Shown here one piece after another: positions 44,266 through 52,651 of a stretch of 64,000 bases of DNA. The position numbers and the translations under genes were made by a program. Every line of letters starts with the position of its first letter. Position 1 is the stretch's first letter. This DNA is from Oscillospiraceae bacterium (GTDB lineage: Bacteria > Bacillota > Clostridia > Oscillospirales > Oscillospiraceae), in assembly GCA_009780235.1 (NCBI GenBank), contig WRAK01000001.1, forward strand, positions 62,001-126,000. The letters are read 5' to 3'. Below the pieces are notes generated by a model, which was not told the DNA's origin, made no database searches, and saw only the letters and a program-made list of their open reading frames with translations.

Positions 44266-44715
44266 ATGAAAACAGAAAGACAAGAGAAAATCTTAGAGCT
44301 AATCCGAGCGCAAGACATCGTAACCCAAAACGACTTGGCGGCGGCTCTTCATGCGGCCGGTATCTCCGGCACGCAGGCCACCATTTCCCGTGATATGCGG
44401 GAGCTCGGCCTCACCAAAGAGCAAGGCCCCGAAGGGGGCTACCGCTATGTCGCTCCCCGCCAAAACACCACACAAGACCACATAGACCGTCTGCGTACCA
44501 TTTTCAAAGAGAGCGTCACGAGTGTGGATGTCGCGCAGAACCTGCTGGTGGTAAAAACCCTGCCCGGCTTGGCCTCGGCCGCCTGCTCTGCCATAGACAG
44601 CATGGGCTACCCCGGCCTCATCGGCACGCTCGCCGGAGACGATACCGCGTTTCTCGCTATGGCCGACAACGCCGTAGCAGAACGGTTTCGCATGGAAATC
44701 GCGGGAATGCTGTAG
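44266..44715 (+). CDS. argR: Arginine repressor ArgR/AhrC
   Basis: 149-aa hexameric arginine-responsive repressor. The N-terminal winged helix is the RQEKILELIRAQDIVTQNDL-type, with the recognition helix around TQATISRDMRELGL. The C-terminal oligomerisation and arginine-binding domain has GLIGTLAGDDTAFLAM. It starts 16 nt after nadK, so it is likely co-transcribed. No arginine genes are in the window. Confidence 0.95.
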   Translation: MKTERQEKILELIRAQDIVTQNDLAAALHAAGISGTQATISRDMRELGLTKEQGPEGGYRYVAPRQNTTQDHIDRLRTIFKESVTSVDVAQNLLVVKTLPGLASAACSAIDSMGYPGLIGTLAGDDTAFLAMADNAVAERFRMEIAGML

Positions 44716-44880
44716 CCCCAAAGCCTCCCTCACTTGCGAGGGAGGTGGCCCGCAGGGCCGTAGGGAGATGCGTTGACATTGTTGTGTGTTAACTTTAAAA
44801 TGCGCGCTAACTCCCCCGGTCAGCTGCGCTGACAGCCCCTCAAAACGAGGGGGCCTAAGGTCAAGAAAAAGGAGACAGCC
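44716..44880. repeat. Repeat between argR and recN
   Basis: CCTCCCTCACTTGCGAGGGAG-type hairpin (about 44721-44742) opposite CAGCTGCGCTGACAGC and CCTCAAAACGAGG (about 44820-44852), the composite repeat also seen at 7183 and 48448. Its AAGGTCAAG tail leads into the recN ribosome site. Confidence 0.6.
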
Positions 44881-46560
44881 ATGCTATCCTTACTACACAT
44901 AGAAAACGTAGCCGTCGTCGAAAAGGCCGAAATCGCTTTCGGGCCCGGTTTCAACGTACTCACGGGGGAGACCGGAGCGGGGAAGAGTATCGTCATCGAC
45001 GCCATCGGTGCCGTCCTCGGCGGCAGGGTCAGCCGTGACCTTGTGCGCACGGGTGCGGAGAGTGCGTCCGTGACGGCGGTGTTCGCCGATATCCCGGAAC
45101 CGGACTGGTTCGAGGAGAACGGCGTAGATTGGGAAGACGAACTTTTCCTGCTCCGCAAAATCACCGCCGAGGGCAAGGGGAGCTGCCGTGTCAACGGCAC
45201 GCCCGTTTCCGCAGGGCAACTCAAGGCATTGGGCGAACAGCTCCTCAACATCCACGGACAACACGACGGACAGCAGCTCCTTGACGAGCGGCACCACCTG
45301 TCCTACTTAGACAGTTTCGGCGGCCTCGAAGCCTCACTCGGCACCTATCGGGCGGCCTATGACGAGCATTGTGCGGTCAAAAAAGAATATGACGCCCTCC
45401 AAATGGACGAGAGCGAAAAAGCTCGCCGCGTGGATACGCTGCAATTCCAAATCGAGGAATTGGAGGCCGCAAATCTCCGCCCCGGCGAGGAGGACGAACT
45501 GCGGGAACGCCGCACCTTCCTCGCCAACGCAGGCAAGCTTGCCGAAGCGGTCGAGGGTGCGTTCGAGGCTCTCTACGGCGACGATGACGGCGGCGCGGGA
45601 GCCGCATCACTCATAAGCCGCGCCGACGACCAAATCGCCTGTGCCGCCACCCTCTCCGACAGCTTTAAACCCGTAGCCCAAGGACTCACGGATGTGCGAT
45701 ATGGTTTGGAAGACACGCTGGAACAACTCCGAGACCTCAAAGAGAGCCTAGAGTTTTCACCCCAAGAACTGGACGAACTCGAATCCCGTCTCGCCCTGCT
45801 CACTCGTCTCGCCCGCAAATACGGCGGCAGCGAGACGGAGATGCTGGCTTTCCTGGAAAAGTGCAAAGAGGAGTTAGACACACTCCACTTCTCCGCCGAC
45901 CGAGCTGCAAAACTGGAAAAACGGCTCGCGGAGACCGAAGCCGAAGTCCGAAAAGCAGGCGAAGCTCTCCGCAAAGCCCGCCAAAAGGCGGCCAAGGACA
46001 TGGAGGCTCGCATCATCGCAGAACTCAAAGACCTCAGTATGCCCGGCGTCCGCTTCGCTGTGGATATGGAAGAGCAAGCCCCCGACCGCACGGGCATCGA
46101 CACCGTGAGTTTCGTCATGAGTGCCAATGCGGGCGAGAAGCTCGGCAAAATCAGCCGCATCGCCTCGGGCGGTGAGTTGGCTCGGATTATGCTGGCACTC
46201 AAGAGCGTTCTCGCGGAGAACGAGACGGTCTCTACGATGGTTTTCGATGAGGTAGACACAGGCGTATCGGGCATTGCGGCGCAACGAGTAGGCGAGAAGA
46301 TGAGCAGTCTCGCGGGGACAAAGCAAATCCTCTGCGTTACTCACCTGCCTCAGATTGCGGCATTAGCGGACGGGCACTATCTCATCAGCAAATCCGTCTC
46401 CGGTGACCGTACGTATACGCAGGTCGGGCCTTTGGATGTGGAGGGGCGCAAGCGGGAACTTGCGCGGCTCGCCGTGGGTGAGGCGATTACCGAGGTGAAT
46501 TTGCAAGCCGCGGGGGAGCAGTTGGCGGCGGCGGAAAAATATAAGAAGCGCAGAGCGTAA
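44881..46560 (+). CDS. recN: DNA repair protein RecN
   Basis: 559-aa SMC-like ATPase in double-strand-break repair. Walker A GETGAGKS (29-36), a long coiled-coil middle (about 150-370) with the hinge region, signature IASGGELARIMLA and Walker B TMVFDEVDTGVSG. AAGGAG before the ATG. It is the last gene of the OLE locus and works with AddAB, encoded 25 kb away. Confidence 0.96.
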   Translation: MLSLLHIENVAVVEKAEIAFGPGFNVLTGETGAGKSIVIDAIGAVLGGRVSRDLVRTGAESASVTAVFADIPEPDWFEENGVDWEDELFLLRKITAEGKGSCRVNGTPVSAGQLKALGEQLLNIHGQHDGQQLLDERHHLSYLDSFGGLEASLGTYRAAYDEHCAVKKEYDALQMDESEKARRVDTLQFQIEELEAANLRPGEEDELRERRTFLANAGKLAEAVEGAFEALYGDDDGGAGAASLISRADDQIACAATLSDSFKPVAQGLTDVRYGLEDTLEQLRDLKESLEFSPQELDELESRLALLTRLARKYGGSETEMLAFLEKCKEELDTLHFSADRAAKLEKRLAETEAEVRKAGEALRKARQKAAKDMEARIIAELKDLSMPGVRFAVDMEEQAPDRTGIDTVSFVMSANAGEKLGKISRIASGGELARIMLALKSVLAENETVSTMVFDEVDTGVSGIAAQRVGEKMSSLAGTKQILCVTHLPQIAALADGHYLISKSVSGDRTYTQVGPLDVEGRKRELARLAVGEAITEVNLQAAGEQLAAAEKYKKRRA

Positions 46561-46632
46561 CAGCATCCGTTGGACATTTGACGCGTATCGTGGTAAAATA
46601 ATTCCGACAAAACCGAAAAGGAGCCGAAACAG

Positions 46633-47118
46633 ATGAAAAAACTTACAAAGTCCCTATTGCTGTTAATGGCAGTACTAACGTTTGCCTTCCTACTAACCGC
46701 CTGCGCCGATACAAACAACAACGGCAACACAGATGCCGACCCGACAGAAACCCCCGCGACAGTCGAAACTCCGGCCCCCGAAGAAACTCCGGCACCAACC
46801 CCGGCTCCGCAAACGGAAGACGTCCCCCGCGAGTGGGAAAACGCATTGCGTTCAGGCCGAGACTACCTGCGCTTCATGGCGTTCAGCCATTCGGGTCTCG
46901 CTTCTCAGTTGGAGTTTGAGGGCTTCCCGGAAGACGCAATCGAGTGGGCCATGACGCAAATTGATGCGGAAACGGATTGGAGAGAGCAAGCGGTGTTATC
47001 GGCGGAGGCCTATCTGGACCTCATGAGCTTTTCAAGAAGCGGACTGATAGACCAGTTGGAGTTTGAAGGATTCTCACGCGAAGACGCAGAATATGCCGCA
47101 AGTCGCGTGTTTGACTAA
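46633..47118 (+). CDS. Ltp family surface lipoprotein
   Basis: 161 aa. The lipobox FLLTAC gives Cys24. A Thr/Pro/Glu-rich spacer (about 30-68) is followed by two tandem repeats of about 45 residues with the family core, F-S-x-SGL-x-x-QLEFEGF. These are Ltp (host-cell-surface-exposed lipoprotein) repeats, first known from a phage superinfection-exclusion lipoprotein and common in Bacillota. AAAAGGAG precedes the ATG. An anti-phage role cannot be claimed from sequence. Confidence 0.9.
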   Translation: MKKLTKSLLLLMAVLTFAFLLTACADTNNNGNTDADPTETPATVETPAPEETPAPTPAPQTEDVPREWENALRSGRDYLRFMAFSHSGLASQLEFEGFPEDAIEWAMTQIDAETDWREQAVLSAEAYLDLMSFSRSGLIDQLEFEGFSREDAEYAASRVFD

Positions 47119-47172
47119 ATGCCGAGACAAAATAAATCGGACGGAACCCCCAAGAAAGAGAAGTGACCAAAA

Positions 47173-48417
47173 ATGAGCGTATTCCAAGAACTGAAAGCCC
47201 GCGGCCTCATCGCCCAGATGACGGACGAGCGGGAAATCCAAGAACTCATCGACAAAGGCGGCGCAAAGTTTTACATCGGCTTTGACGCCACGGCGGACAG
47301 TCTCCACGTCGGCCATATGGTGCAACTCATCATCATGCGCCACCTCCAACTGGCGGGCAACGTCCCCGTATTCCTGCTCGGCGGTGGGACGACCTTAATC
47401 GGCGACCCCTCCGGTCGTAGCGACATGCGGCAGATGATGACCATGGAGCAAATTGCCCACAACTGCGAGTGTTTCAAACAGCAGGCGGGCAGAATCCTCG
47501 ACTTCTCCGAGGGCAAGAGCATGATGGTGAACAACGCCGACTGGCTCATTGACCTCGGCTACGTAGAACTCCTGCGTGAAGTCGGTGCGCATTTCTCCGT
47601 CAACCGTATGCTTACTGCCGAAGCCTATAAAGCCCGTTGGGAGAAAGGTCTCAGTTTCTTAGAGTTCAACTACATGATTATGCAGGCCTATGATTTCTAC
47701 GTGCTCTTCAAAGAACACGGCATCCGCCTCCAATGCGGCGGCGATGACCAGTGGTCGAACATTCTGGCGGGTACGGAACTCATCCGCAGAAAAACAGCCG
47801 AAAACGGCGGCGCGGGTGAGGACGCTTATGGTATGACCTTCAAGCTCTTGCTCACCACCACAGGCCAAAAAATGGGCAAGACCCAAGCCGGAGCCGTCTG
47901 GCTCGACCCGGAAAAAACCAGTCCCTTTGACTTTTACCAATACTGGCGCAACGTAGATGACGCCGATGTCCTCAATTGTCTGCGTATGCTCACCTTCCTC
48001 CCCGTCGCCGAGATTGAGACGATGGCGGCATGGGAGGGCAGTCAGCTCAACCGTGCCAAAGAGATTCTGGCTTACGAACTGACCACCATCGTCCACGGCG
48101 AGGCCGAGGCGCAGAAAGCCGAAGAGACCGCCAAAGCCCTGTTCACCGCAGGCGGCGCAGCGGACATGCCCACCGTGACGCTCACAGCGGACGACCTCAC
48201 AGACGGTGTCATCGACATCTTGGCACTCTTGGTCAAAACAGGCCTGTGCCCCTCCAAAAGCGAAGCCCGCCGCGCCGTAGAACAGGGCGGGGTAGAGGCC
48301 GCAGGAGAAAAAATGGATGGCTTTGGCGTAAGCTTCACCGCCGCAGCCCTCACAGGCGAAGGCATAGTGCTGCGCCGCGGGAAAAAGAAGTTTTGCCGCG
48401 TGGTGTTGGGCGAATAG
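47173..48417 (+). CDS. tyrS: Tyrosyl-tRNA synthetase
   Basis: 414-aa class I synthetase. HIGH variant HVGHM (about 46-50), KMGKTQAG in the KMSKS place, and a C-terminal S4-like domain (about 345-410, with SKSEARRAVEQGGVEAAGEKM). Length is normal. GAGAAGTGA lies before the ATG. No T-box leader fits in the 54 nt upstream. Confidence 0.96.
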   Translation: MSVFQELKARGLIAQMTDEREIQELIDKGGAKFYIGFDATADSLHVGHMVQLIIMRHLQLAGNVPVFLLGGGTTLIGDPSGRSDMRQMMTMEQIAHNCECFKQQAGRILDFSEGKSMMVNNADWLIDLGYVELLREVGAHFSVNRMLTAEAYKARWEKGLSFLEFNYMIMQAYDFYVLFKEHGIRLQCGGDDQWSNILAGTELIRRKTAENGGAGEDAYGMTFKLLLTTTGQKMGKTQAGAVWLDPEKTSPFDFYQYWRNVDDADVLNCLRMLTFLPVAEIETMAAWEGSQLNRAKEILAYELTTIVHGEAEAQKAEETAKALFTAGGAADMPTVTLTADDLTDGVIDILALLVKTGLCPSKSEARRAVEQGGVEAAGEKMDGFGVSFTAAALTGEGIVLRRGKKKFCRVVLGE

Positions 48418-48600
48418 TTGTAGGGGCGGCCCCACGTGGCCGCCCTTTCCCTTCGCCCTTAGGCCCCTTCGCTTGCCGAGGGGGCTGTGTCAGTATAGCT
48501 GACTGGGGGAGAACTCCCTCCGCCCGCCGCTTTGCGGCGGCCACCTCCCACGCAAGCGAAGGAGGCTTTCACAAATCCCTCCCAAAACGAGTGATTGCAA
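48418..48600. repeat. Palindromic and composite repeats after tyrS
   Basis: TTGTAGGGGCGGCCCCACGT..CCGCCC (48418-48448) followed by the composite repeat with CCTTCGCTTGCCGAGG, GTCAGTATAGCTGAC and GCCGCTTTGCGGCGGCC. Confidence 0.65.
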
Positions 48601-48673
48601 TCGTTTTATTTTGTTAACAAACAGTTTTTTTCACGTTCATACTTTAGCCATATTTCTTCGCTATACTAAAACC

Positions 48674-48900
48674 ATCCCAAGTGGGATACACATTCTCCTT
48701 CAATTGCACACACCGGGGCGTCACCGGCGGTGGCGCCCCACCCCCCCCATCAAGACCGCCGCAAGGCGTTTTGAATAAAGCACTCCACTCCTTTCATTCC
48801 CCCTGATTGCTTTGTACAATCCTCCAAAGCAAGCGAACCACCATCCCAATCCCCTAACATAGCCTATCGGCGGAAACGCCGATAGGCTACTTTTTTGTTT
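48674..48900 (+). ncRNA. Candidate C-rich small RNA
   Basis: A TATACT box (48662-48667) lies upstream, with no clean -35. About 225 nt later the segment ends in a very strong terminator. In between are an 11-bp hairpin GGGGCGTCACC / GGTGGCGCCCC (about 48714-48738) and a GCTTTG / CAAAGC hairpin (about 48809-48830). Several unpaired C-rich runs (ATCCC, TTCTCCTT, CCCCCCCC, ATTCCCCC) are also present. Runs like these in small RNAs of Bacillota pair with ribosome-binding sites. No frame in it looks coding. The promoter and 5' end are guesses; it could also be a 6S-like RNA. Confidence 0.45.
48858..48900 (+). terminator. Strong rho-independent terminator
   Basis: TAGCCTATCGGCG (48860-48872), GAAA loop, CGCCGATAGGCTA (48877-48889), then CTTTTTTGTTTTT. 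A 13-bp perfect stem with a GNRA loop, more than 440 nt from the nearest upstream gene (tyrS), so it probably ends a separate transcript. Confidence 0.92.
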
Positions 48901-49026
48901 TTCCCTCTCCGTGGAGGGGTGCCGCCGCAGGTGGTGGGGTGGTGCCTTTTGTAACGGTCGCCCCCACGCCGCCCGCCAAACCGCAACCGCACGGGCGGGA
49001 TAACCCCGCTCCTACAAAAAATCCCC

Positions 49027-49062
49027 GAAAAAGGGCCGCTCCGAAGAGCGGCCCTTTTTGTC
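49027..49062. terminator. Bidirectional terminator
   Basis: AAAAAGGGCCGCTC / GAGCGGCCCTTTTT around a CGAA loop (stem 49033-49041 and 49046-49054). T-runs on both strands. It ends the minus-strand lipoprotein gene at 49081. Confidence 0.9.
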
Positions 49063-49080
49063 TATTCAATGTTCCAAGCT

Positions 49081-49431
49081 CTACTGACGAACAAGTACAA
49101 GGTAATAATCATCTCCGGCTTCAGAACGGAGTATCAACTGATTTTCCCGGAGTGTGAAGTGAGCATCGAATGGGAAGAAAACGATGCTGTCAAAATCAAA
49201 GAACAAAGTATCACCATCAATGCGGAATGTACCCCAATCGCCGTCGCCGTCGATGAAGGTGCCATCTTCATAAAAGGTGAAAAAGCGTATCCAATCGGGT
49301 GATGGGCTGTCGTCTTGTTGGCACGCCCATGAACCGATGATGGCCTCCTCGGGGCTTATGCTGCCGCAAGCTGTCAATAGCCCGACACAGAGCAATGCGG
49401 TGAGCAAAACAACGAAAATTCTCTTTTTCAT
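49081..49431 (-). CDS. Small unknown lipoprotein
   Basis: 116 aa. Signal peptide with lipobox LLTAC, Cys22. The mature part has I-x-GSWACQQDD, F-x-F-Y-EDGTF-x-DGDGDWGTF-x-I-DGDTL, and later strands, a lipocalin-like or copper-resistance-NlpE-like short barrel pattern seen in many small Bacillota lipoproteins. GGAG 6 nt upstream of the ATG at 49431 excludes the ten extra codons. It is downstream of gpsA on the same strand but ends at its own terminator. Function unknown. Confidence 0.82.
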   Translation of the reverse strand: MKKRIFVVLLTALLCVGLLTACGSISPEEAIIGSWACQQDDSPSPDWIRFFTFYEDGTFIDGDGDWGTFRIDGDTLFFDFDSIVFFPFDAHFTLRENQLILRSEAGDDYYLVLVRQ

Positions 49432-49445
49432 AATTAGCTCCAAAA

Positions 49446-50465
49446 TCAAGAATTCACCCACTCCGCCGTAGCCGGGTCATGGAGTTCCGCTTTCTTGCTC
49501 CGCCGCATCAAATCTTCCAGTACCCGTCCGGGATCTTTCCCCTCGTAGAGCACTCGATAAATCTCCCCGCAGACGGGCATTTCCACACCCGCCTCGGCGG
49601 CCAGCACTTGGGCGGCACCGGCGGCGTAATAGCCCTCGACTACGCCCCCGACCTGCTCCATGGCTTCTGAGACAGGCACACCCTTGCCAATCAAAACCCC
49701 GGCACGGCGATTGCGTGAGTGGCGAGAGGTACAGGTGACAATCAAATCGCCAACGCCCGCAAGACCCGCTAAAGTCTCGCGCTTGCCGCCGAGTGCGACG
49801 GCGAGGGTGGCGATTTCATCCAAACCCCGTGTCATGAGTGCGGCGATGGTGTTGTCCCCGCAGCCCAGCCCGTCCGAGGCCCCGGCGGCGAGGGCGATGA
49901 CGTTTTTGAGCGCGGCCCCCAGCTCTACGCCGATAACATCCGTGCTGGTGTAGACACGGAAGCGATCGCTCATGAACACGTCCTGCACCAAGCGGGCAAC
50001 GGCCAAGTCCGCCGATGCCGCCACGCAGGCGGTGGGGATACCCCGTGCGACTTCTTCAGCGTGCGACGGACCGGAAAGTGCCGCAATACGGGCATGTTCG
50101 CCCAGTTCATCTCGCACCACATCGGAAAAGTGTTTGAGCGTCTCCCGCTCAATGCCCTTGGAGACAACGACTACCGCAGCCCCCGGAGCTAAGTATTCCC
50201 GCATCGCCCGTGCCGTCTCCCGCACGGCGAAAGACGGCGTGGCGAGTACGACAAGTTCCGCATCCCGCACCGAGGAGATATCCGCCGTGCAAACAAGCGT
50301 TTCCGGCAAAGTCACACCGGGAAGGAATGGATTCTCCCGTGTCAGTTGCAGAACTTCGGATTCCGCGGCAAACGCCGACCACAGAGTCACCCGATGGCCG
50401 TTTTCACGGAGCAGTATGGCCAGAGCCGTGCCCCAACCGCCGCTGCCTAATACGGTGATGTTCAA
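49446..50465 (-). CDS. gpsA: Glycerol-3-phosphate dehydrogenase (NAD(P)+)
   Basis: 339-aa enzyme supplying sn-glycerol 3-phosphate for phospholipids. GSGGWG (8-13) is the nucleotide loop, LSGPSHAEEVARG and KNVIALAAG-x-SDGLG-x-GDNT carry the catalytic residues. The ATG overlaps the plsY stop by 4 nt, so the genes are coupled. The product feeds PlsY. Confidence 0.97.
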   Translation of the reverse strand: MNITVLGSGGWGTALAILLRENGHRVTLWSAFAAESEVLQLTRENPFLPGVTLPETLVCTADISSVRDAELVVLATPSFAVRETARAMREYLAPGAAVVVVSKGIERETLKHFSDVVRDELGEHARIAALSGPSHAEEVARGIPTACVAASADLAVARLVQDVFMSDRFRVYTSTDVIGVELGAALKNVIALAAGASDGLGCGDNTIAALMTRGLDEIATLAVALGGKRETLAGLAGVGDLIVTCTSRHSRNRRAGVLIGKGVPVSEAMEQVGGVVEGYYAAGAAQVLAAEAGVEMPVCGEIYRVLYEGKDPGRVLEDLMRRSKKAELHDPATAEWVNS

Positions 50466-51115
50466 GCGTCATCCCCTCCTCGCTTTTTCCCGAAACTCAG
50501 TTTGCGCTCCTCGCCTTTAATCAGACGCACGATATTCCCACCGTGCCGATAGTCGATAAACGCTCCGCAGACCAAAGCAATCAGCGTCGCCCAAAGGTCA
50601 AGACCCAACACCCAAAACGCGGCAGGGAAAGCCGTAGCCGCCATAATCGACCCCAGCGACACATAGCGGGTCAAAAACACGCCGAGGAAAAACAAGCCCC
50701 AGACGATGAGTGCCACCCGCCAGTCCGCAATAATGGCAATCGTCCCTGCGGACAAAATCCCTTTGCCGCCTTTGAAGCCGTACAGACAAGGGTAAGAGTG
50801 GCCGAACACCGTAAACAGCCCGGCCCACATCTGCCCGATGATAACCCGATCCGCCGCCTCGCCGTAGGTGAGAAAGTGATTTGCAAGCAGCCCGCCCGCG
50901 ATGACAGGGCCGGCGGCCTTGAGGACATCAATCAAAATAACCAGCACAACCGTTTTTCCGCCGTAGGTGCGCAAAAAGTTAGTCAAGCCCGCATTTCCGC
51001 TGCCGTGTTTGCGGATATCCTCCCGATAGACAAGCCGAGAGGTGATAATCGCCCCGTTCAAGCCCCCGAGGAAATAAGCCCCGGCAGCAATGGCGATAGC
51101 CAATAAAATAACCAT
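50462..51115 (-). CDS. plsY: Glycerol-3-phosphate acyltransferase PlsY
   Basis: 217-aa membrane enzyme transferring acyl from acyl-phosphate to glycerol 3-phosphate. Five hydrophobic segments. The family motifs are SRLVYREDIRKHGSGNAGLTN, the GHSYPCLYGFKGGKG loop and, near the C-terminus, RHGGNIVRL. AAGGAG before the ATG. Coupled to gpsA. Confidence 0.96.
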   Translation of the reverse strand: MVILLAIAIAAGAYFLGGLNGAIITSRLVYREDIRKHGSGNAGLTNFLRTYGGKTVVLVILIDVLKAAGPVIAGGLLANHFLTYGEAADRVIIGQMWAGLFTVFGHSYPCLYGFKGGKGILSAGTIAIIADWRVALIVWGLFFLGVFLTRYVSLGSIMAATAFPAAFWVLGLDLWATLIALVCGAFIDYRHGGNIVRLIKGEERKLSFGKKRGGDDA

Positions 51116-51172
51116 ATATATACTCCTTCCCTCATAGGGGCGAATTGTGTTCGCCCGCCGTTCCTTTGTTCC

Positions 51173-52504
51173 CTATATCCCCTGGTCGCCTTTCTGCCGA
51201 ATCGTCATCCGAATCGGTGTGCCCTCCAGTCCGAATACGCCGCGAATCTGGTTCTCCAGATACCGTTGATAGGAGAAATGGAACAGTTCACGGCTGTTGG
51301 CAAAGACCACGAAATGCGGCGGCCGCACCCCGGTCTGGGTCATATAGTAAATTTTCAGCCGCTTGCCCTTGTCCGTGGGCGGTTGTACGCGCATGGTCGC
51401 ATCGGCCAAGATGCTGTTGAGGCTTCCCGTGGAGATGCGCATACAGCTCTGGTCGTAGACGAAGTTAATCAGCTCGAAAATCCGCTCTACCCGCTGACCT
51501 GTGAGGGCTGAGATGAAGAGGACGGGTACGTAGCTCATGAAACTGAGGTCGCCGAGAATCCGCTTGCGCATTTTCTCCATCGTGCCGGTTTCTTTCTCGA
51601 CCAAATCCCACTTGTTGACCAAGACAATACTTGCCTTGCCCGCCTCGTGCGCCATCCCGGCGACTTTCGTGTCCTGTTCGGTGACGCCCTCGCGGGCATC
51701 AATGAGAATCAGGCACACGTCCGCCCGCGCAATGGCCATTTTAGCCCGCAGGACGGAGAATTTTTCGATTCTGTCATACACACGGCTTTTCTTGCGCAGA
51801 CCCGCCGTGTCGATAAAGACATATTTGCCGTGTTCATTCTCCAAGGACGAATCCACCGCGTCCCGTGTCGTACCCGCTACATCGCTGACGATGACACGTT
51901 TCTCGCCCAAGACGAGATTCACCAGCGAACTCTTGCCCACGTTGGGCTTGCCGATGATGGCGACCTTAATCGTGTCATCCTCTTCGTCCTCCGCATCCGG
52001 GGGAGGGAAGAGTGCCACGCAAGCGTCCAAAAGGTCACCCGTCCCGTGGCCGTGGACAGCCGAGACAGGGATAGGATCCCCGAGGCCGAGGGAATAAAAC
52101 TCATAAAAATCCGGGTTGACCGCCCCGCCCACATGGTCCATCTTATTGACGGCAAGCAGCACGGGTTTCCGAGACCGTAAGAGCATCTGCGCCACGTCTT
52201 GGTCAGCCGCCGTGACCCCTGCGTGGATGTCCGTGACCAGCACGATGACATCCGCCGTGGCGATGGCGATTTCCGCCTGCTCCCGCATGAAGAGCAGGAT
52301 TTCATCGTCCGTCGTCGGTTCAATGCCCCCGGTGTCCACGAGGTCAAAGTCCCGCCCGTTCCAGTCACACGAGGCGTAAAGCCTGTCACGTGTCACCCCC
52401 GGCGTGTCCTCCACAATGGAGAGCCGCTGGCCGACCAGACGGTTAAATAAGTGGCTCTTGCCCACGTTCGGGCGGCCGACTATGGCTACTAATGGTTTTG
52501 GCAT
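51173..52504 (-). CDS. der: Ribosome-assembly GTPase Der (EngA)
   Basis: 443-aa double GTPase for 50S maturation. G1 motifs GRPNVGKS (10-17) and GKPNVGKS (about 181-188); G3 DTGGIEP and DTAGLRKK; G4 NKMD and NKWD. C-terminal KH-like domain (about 350-443). TGGAGG 6 nt upstream sets the ATG at 52504. The residue after the first GKS is His where Thr or Ala is usual (GKSHLFN). Confidence 0.96.
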   Translation of the reverse strand: MPKPLVAIVGRPNVGKSHLFNRLVGQRLSIVEDTPGVTRDRLYASCDWNGRDFDLVDTGGIEPTTDDEILLFMREQAEIAIATADVIVLVTDIHAGVTAADQDVAQMLLRSRKPVLLAVNKMDHVGGAVNPDFYEFYSLGLGDPIPVSAVHGHGTGDLLDACVALFPPPDAEDEEDDTIKVAIIGKPNVGKSSLVNLVLGEKRVIVSDVAGTTRDAVDSSLENEHGKYVFIDTAGLRKKSRVYDRIEKFSVLRAKMAIARADVCLILIDAREGVTEQDTKVAGMAHEAGKASIVLVNKWDLVEKETGTMEKMRKRILGDLSFMSYVPVLFISALTGQRVERIFELINFVYDQSCMRISTGSLNSILADATMRVQPPTDKGKRLKIYYMTQTGVRPPHFVVFANSRELFHFSYQRYLENQIRGVFGLEGTPIRMTIRQKGDQGI

Positions 52505-52575
52505 GGAAACCTCCAAAGGTATTTGTAGGGGGCGCATAGTGTGCGCCCGTTCGATTCTGCTTTGTACTACGAATT

Positions 52576-52651
52576 GTAGGGCGCGATGTCCTCATCGCGC
52601 CGTGTATCGTATTTGGGGCGTGCGGCGCGATGAGGACATCGCGCCCTACAA
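52576..52651. repeat. Palindromic element pair between der and the DUF512 gene
   Basis: TGTAGGGCGCGATGTCCTCA facing GATGAGGACATCGCGCCCTA. The right end supplies the UAG stop (52646-52648) of the DUF512 gene. Confidence 0.85.

Noticed and set aside
47119..47172. T-box leader for tyrS (and likewise for gltX and glyA)
   Set aside because: Too short, and no T-box sequence or antiterminator is seen.
48674..48900. Firm call as 6S RNA
   Set aside because: The 5' and 3' ends do not pair into the long closing stem with a central bubble expected for 6S RNA.
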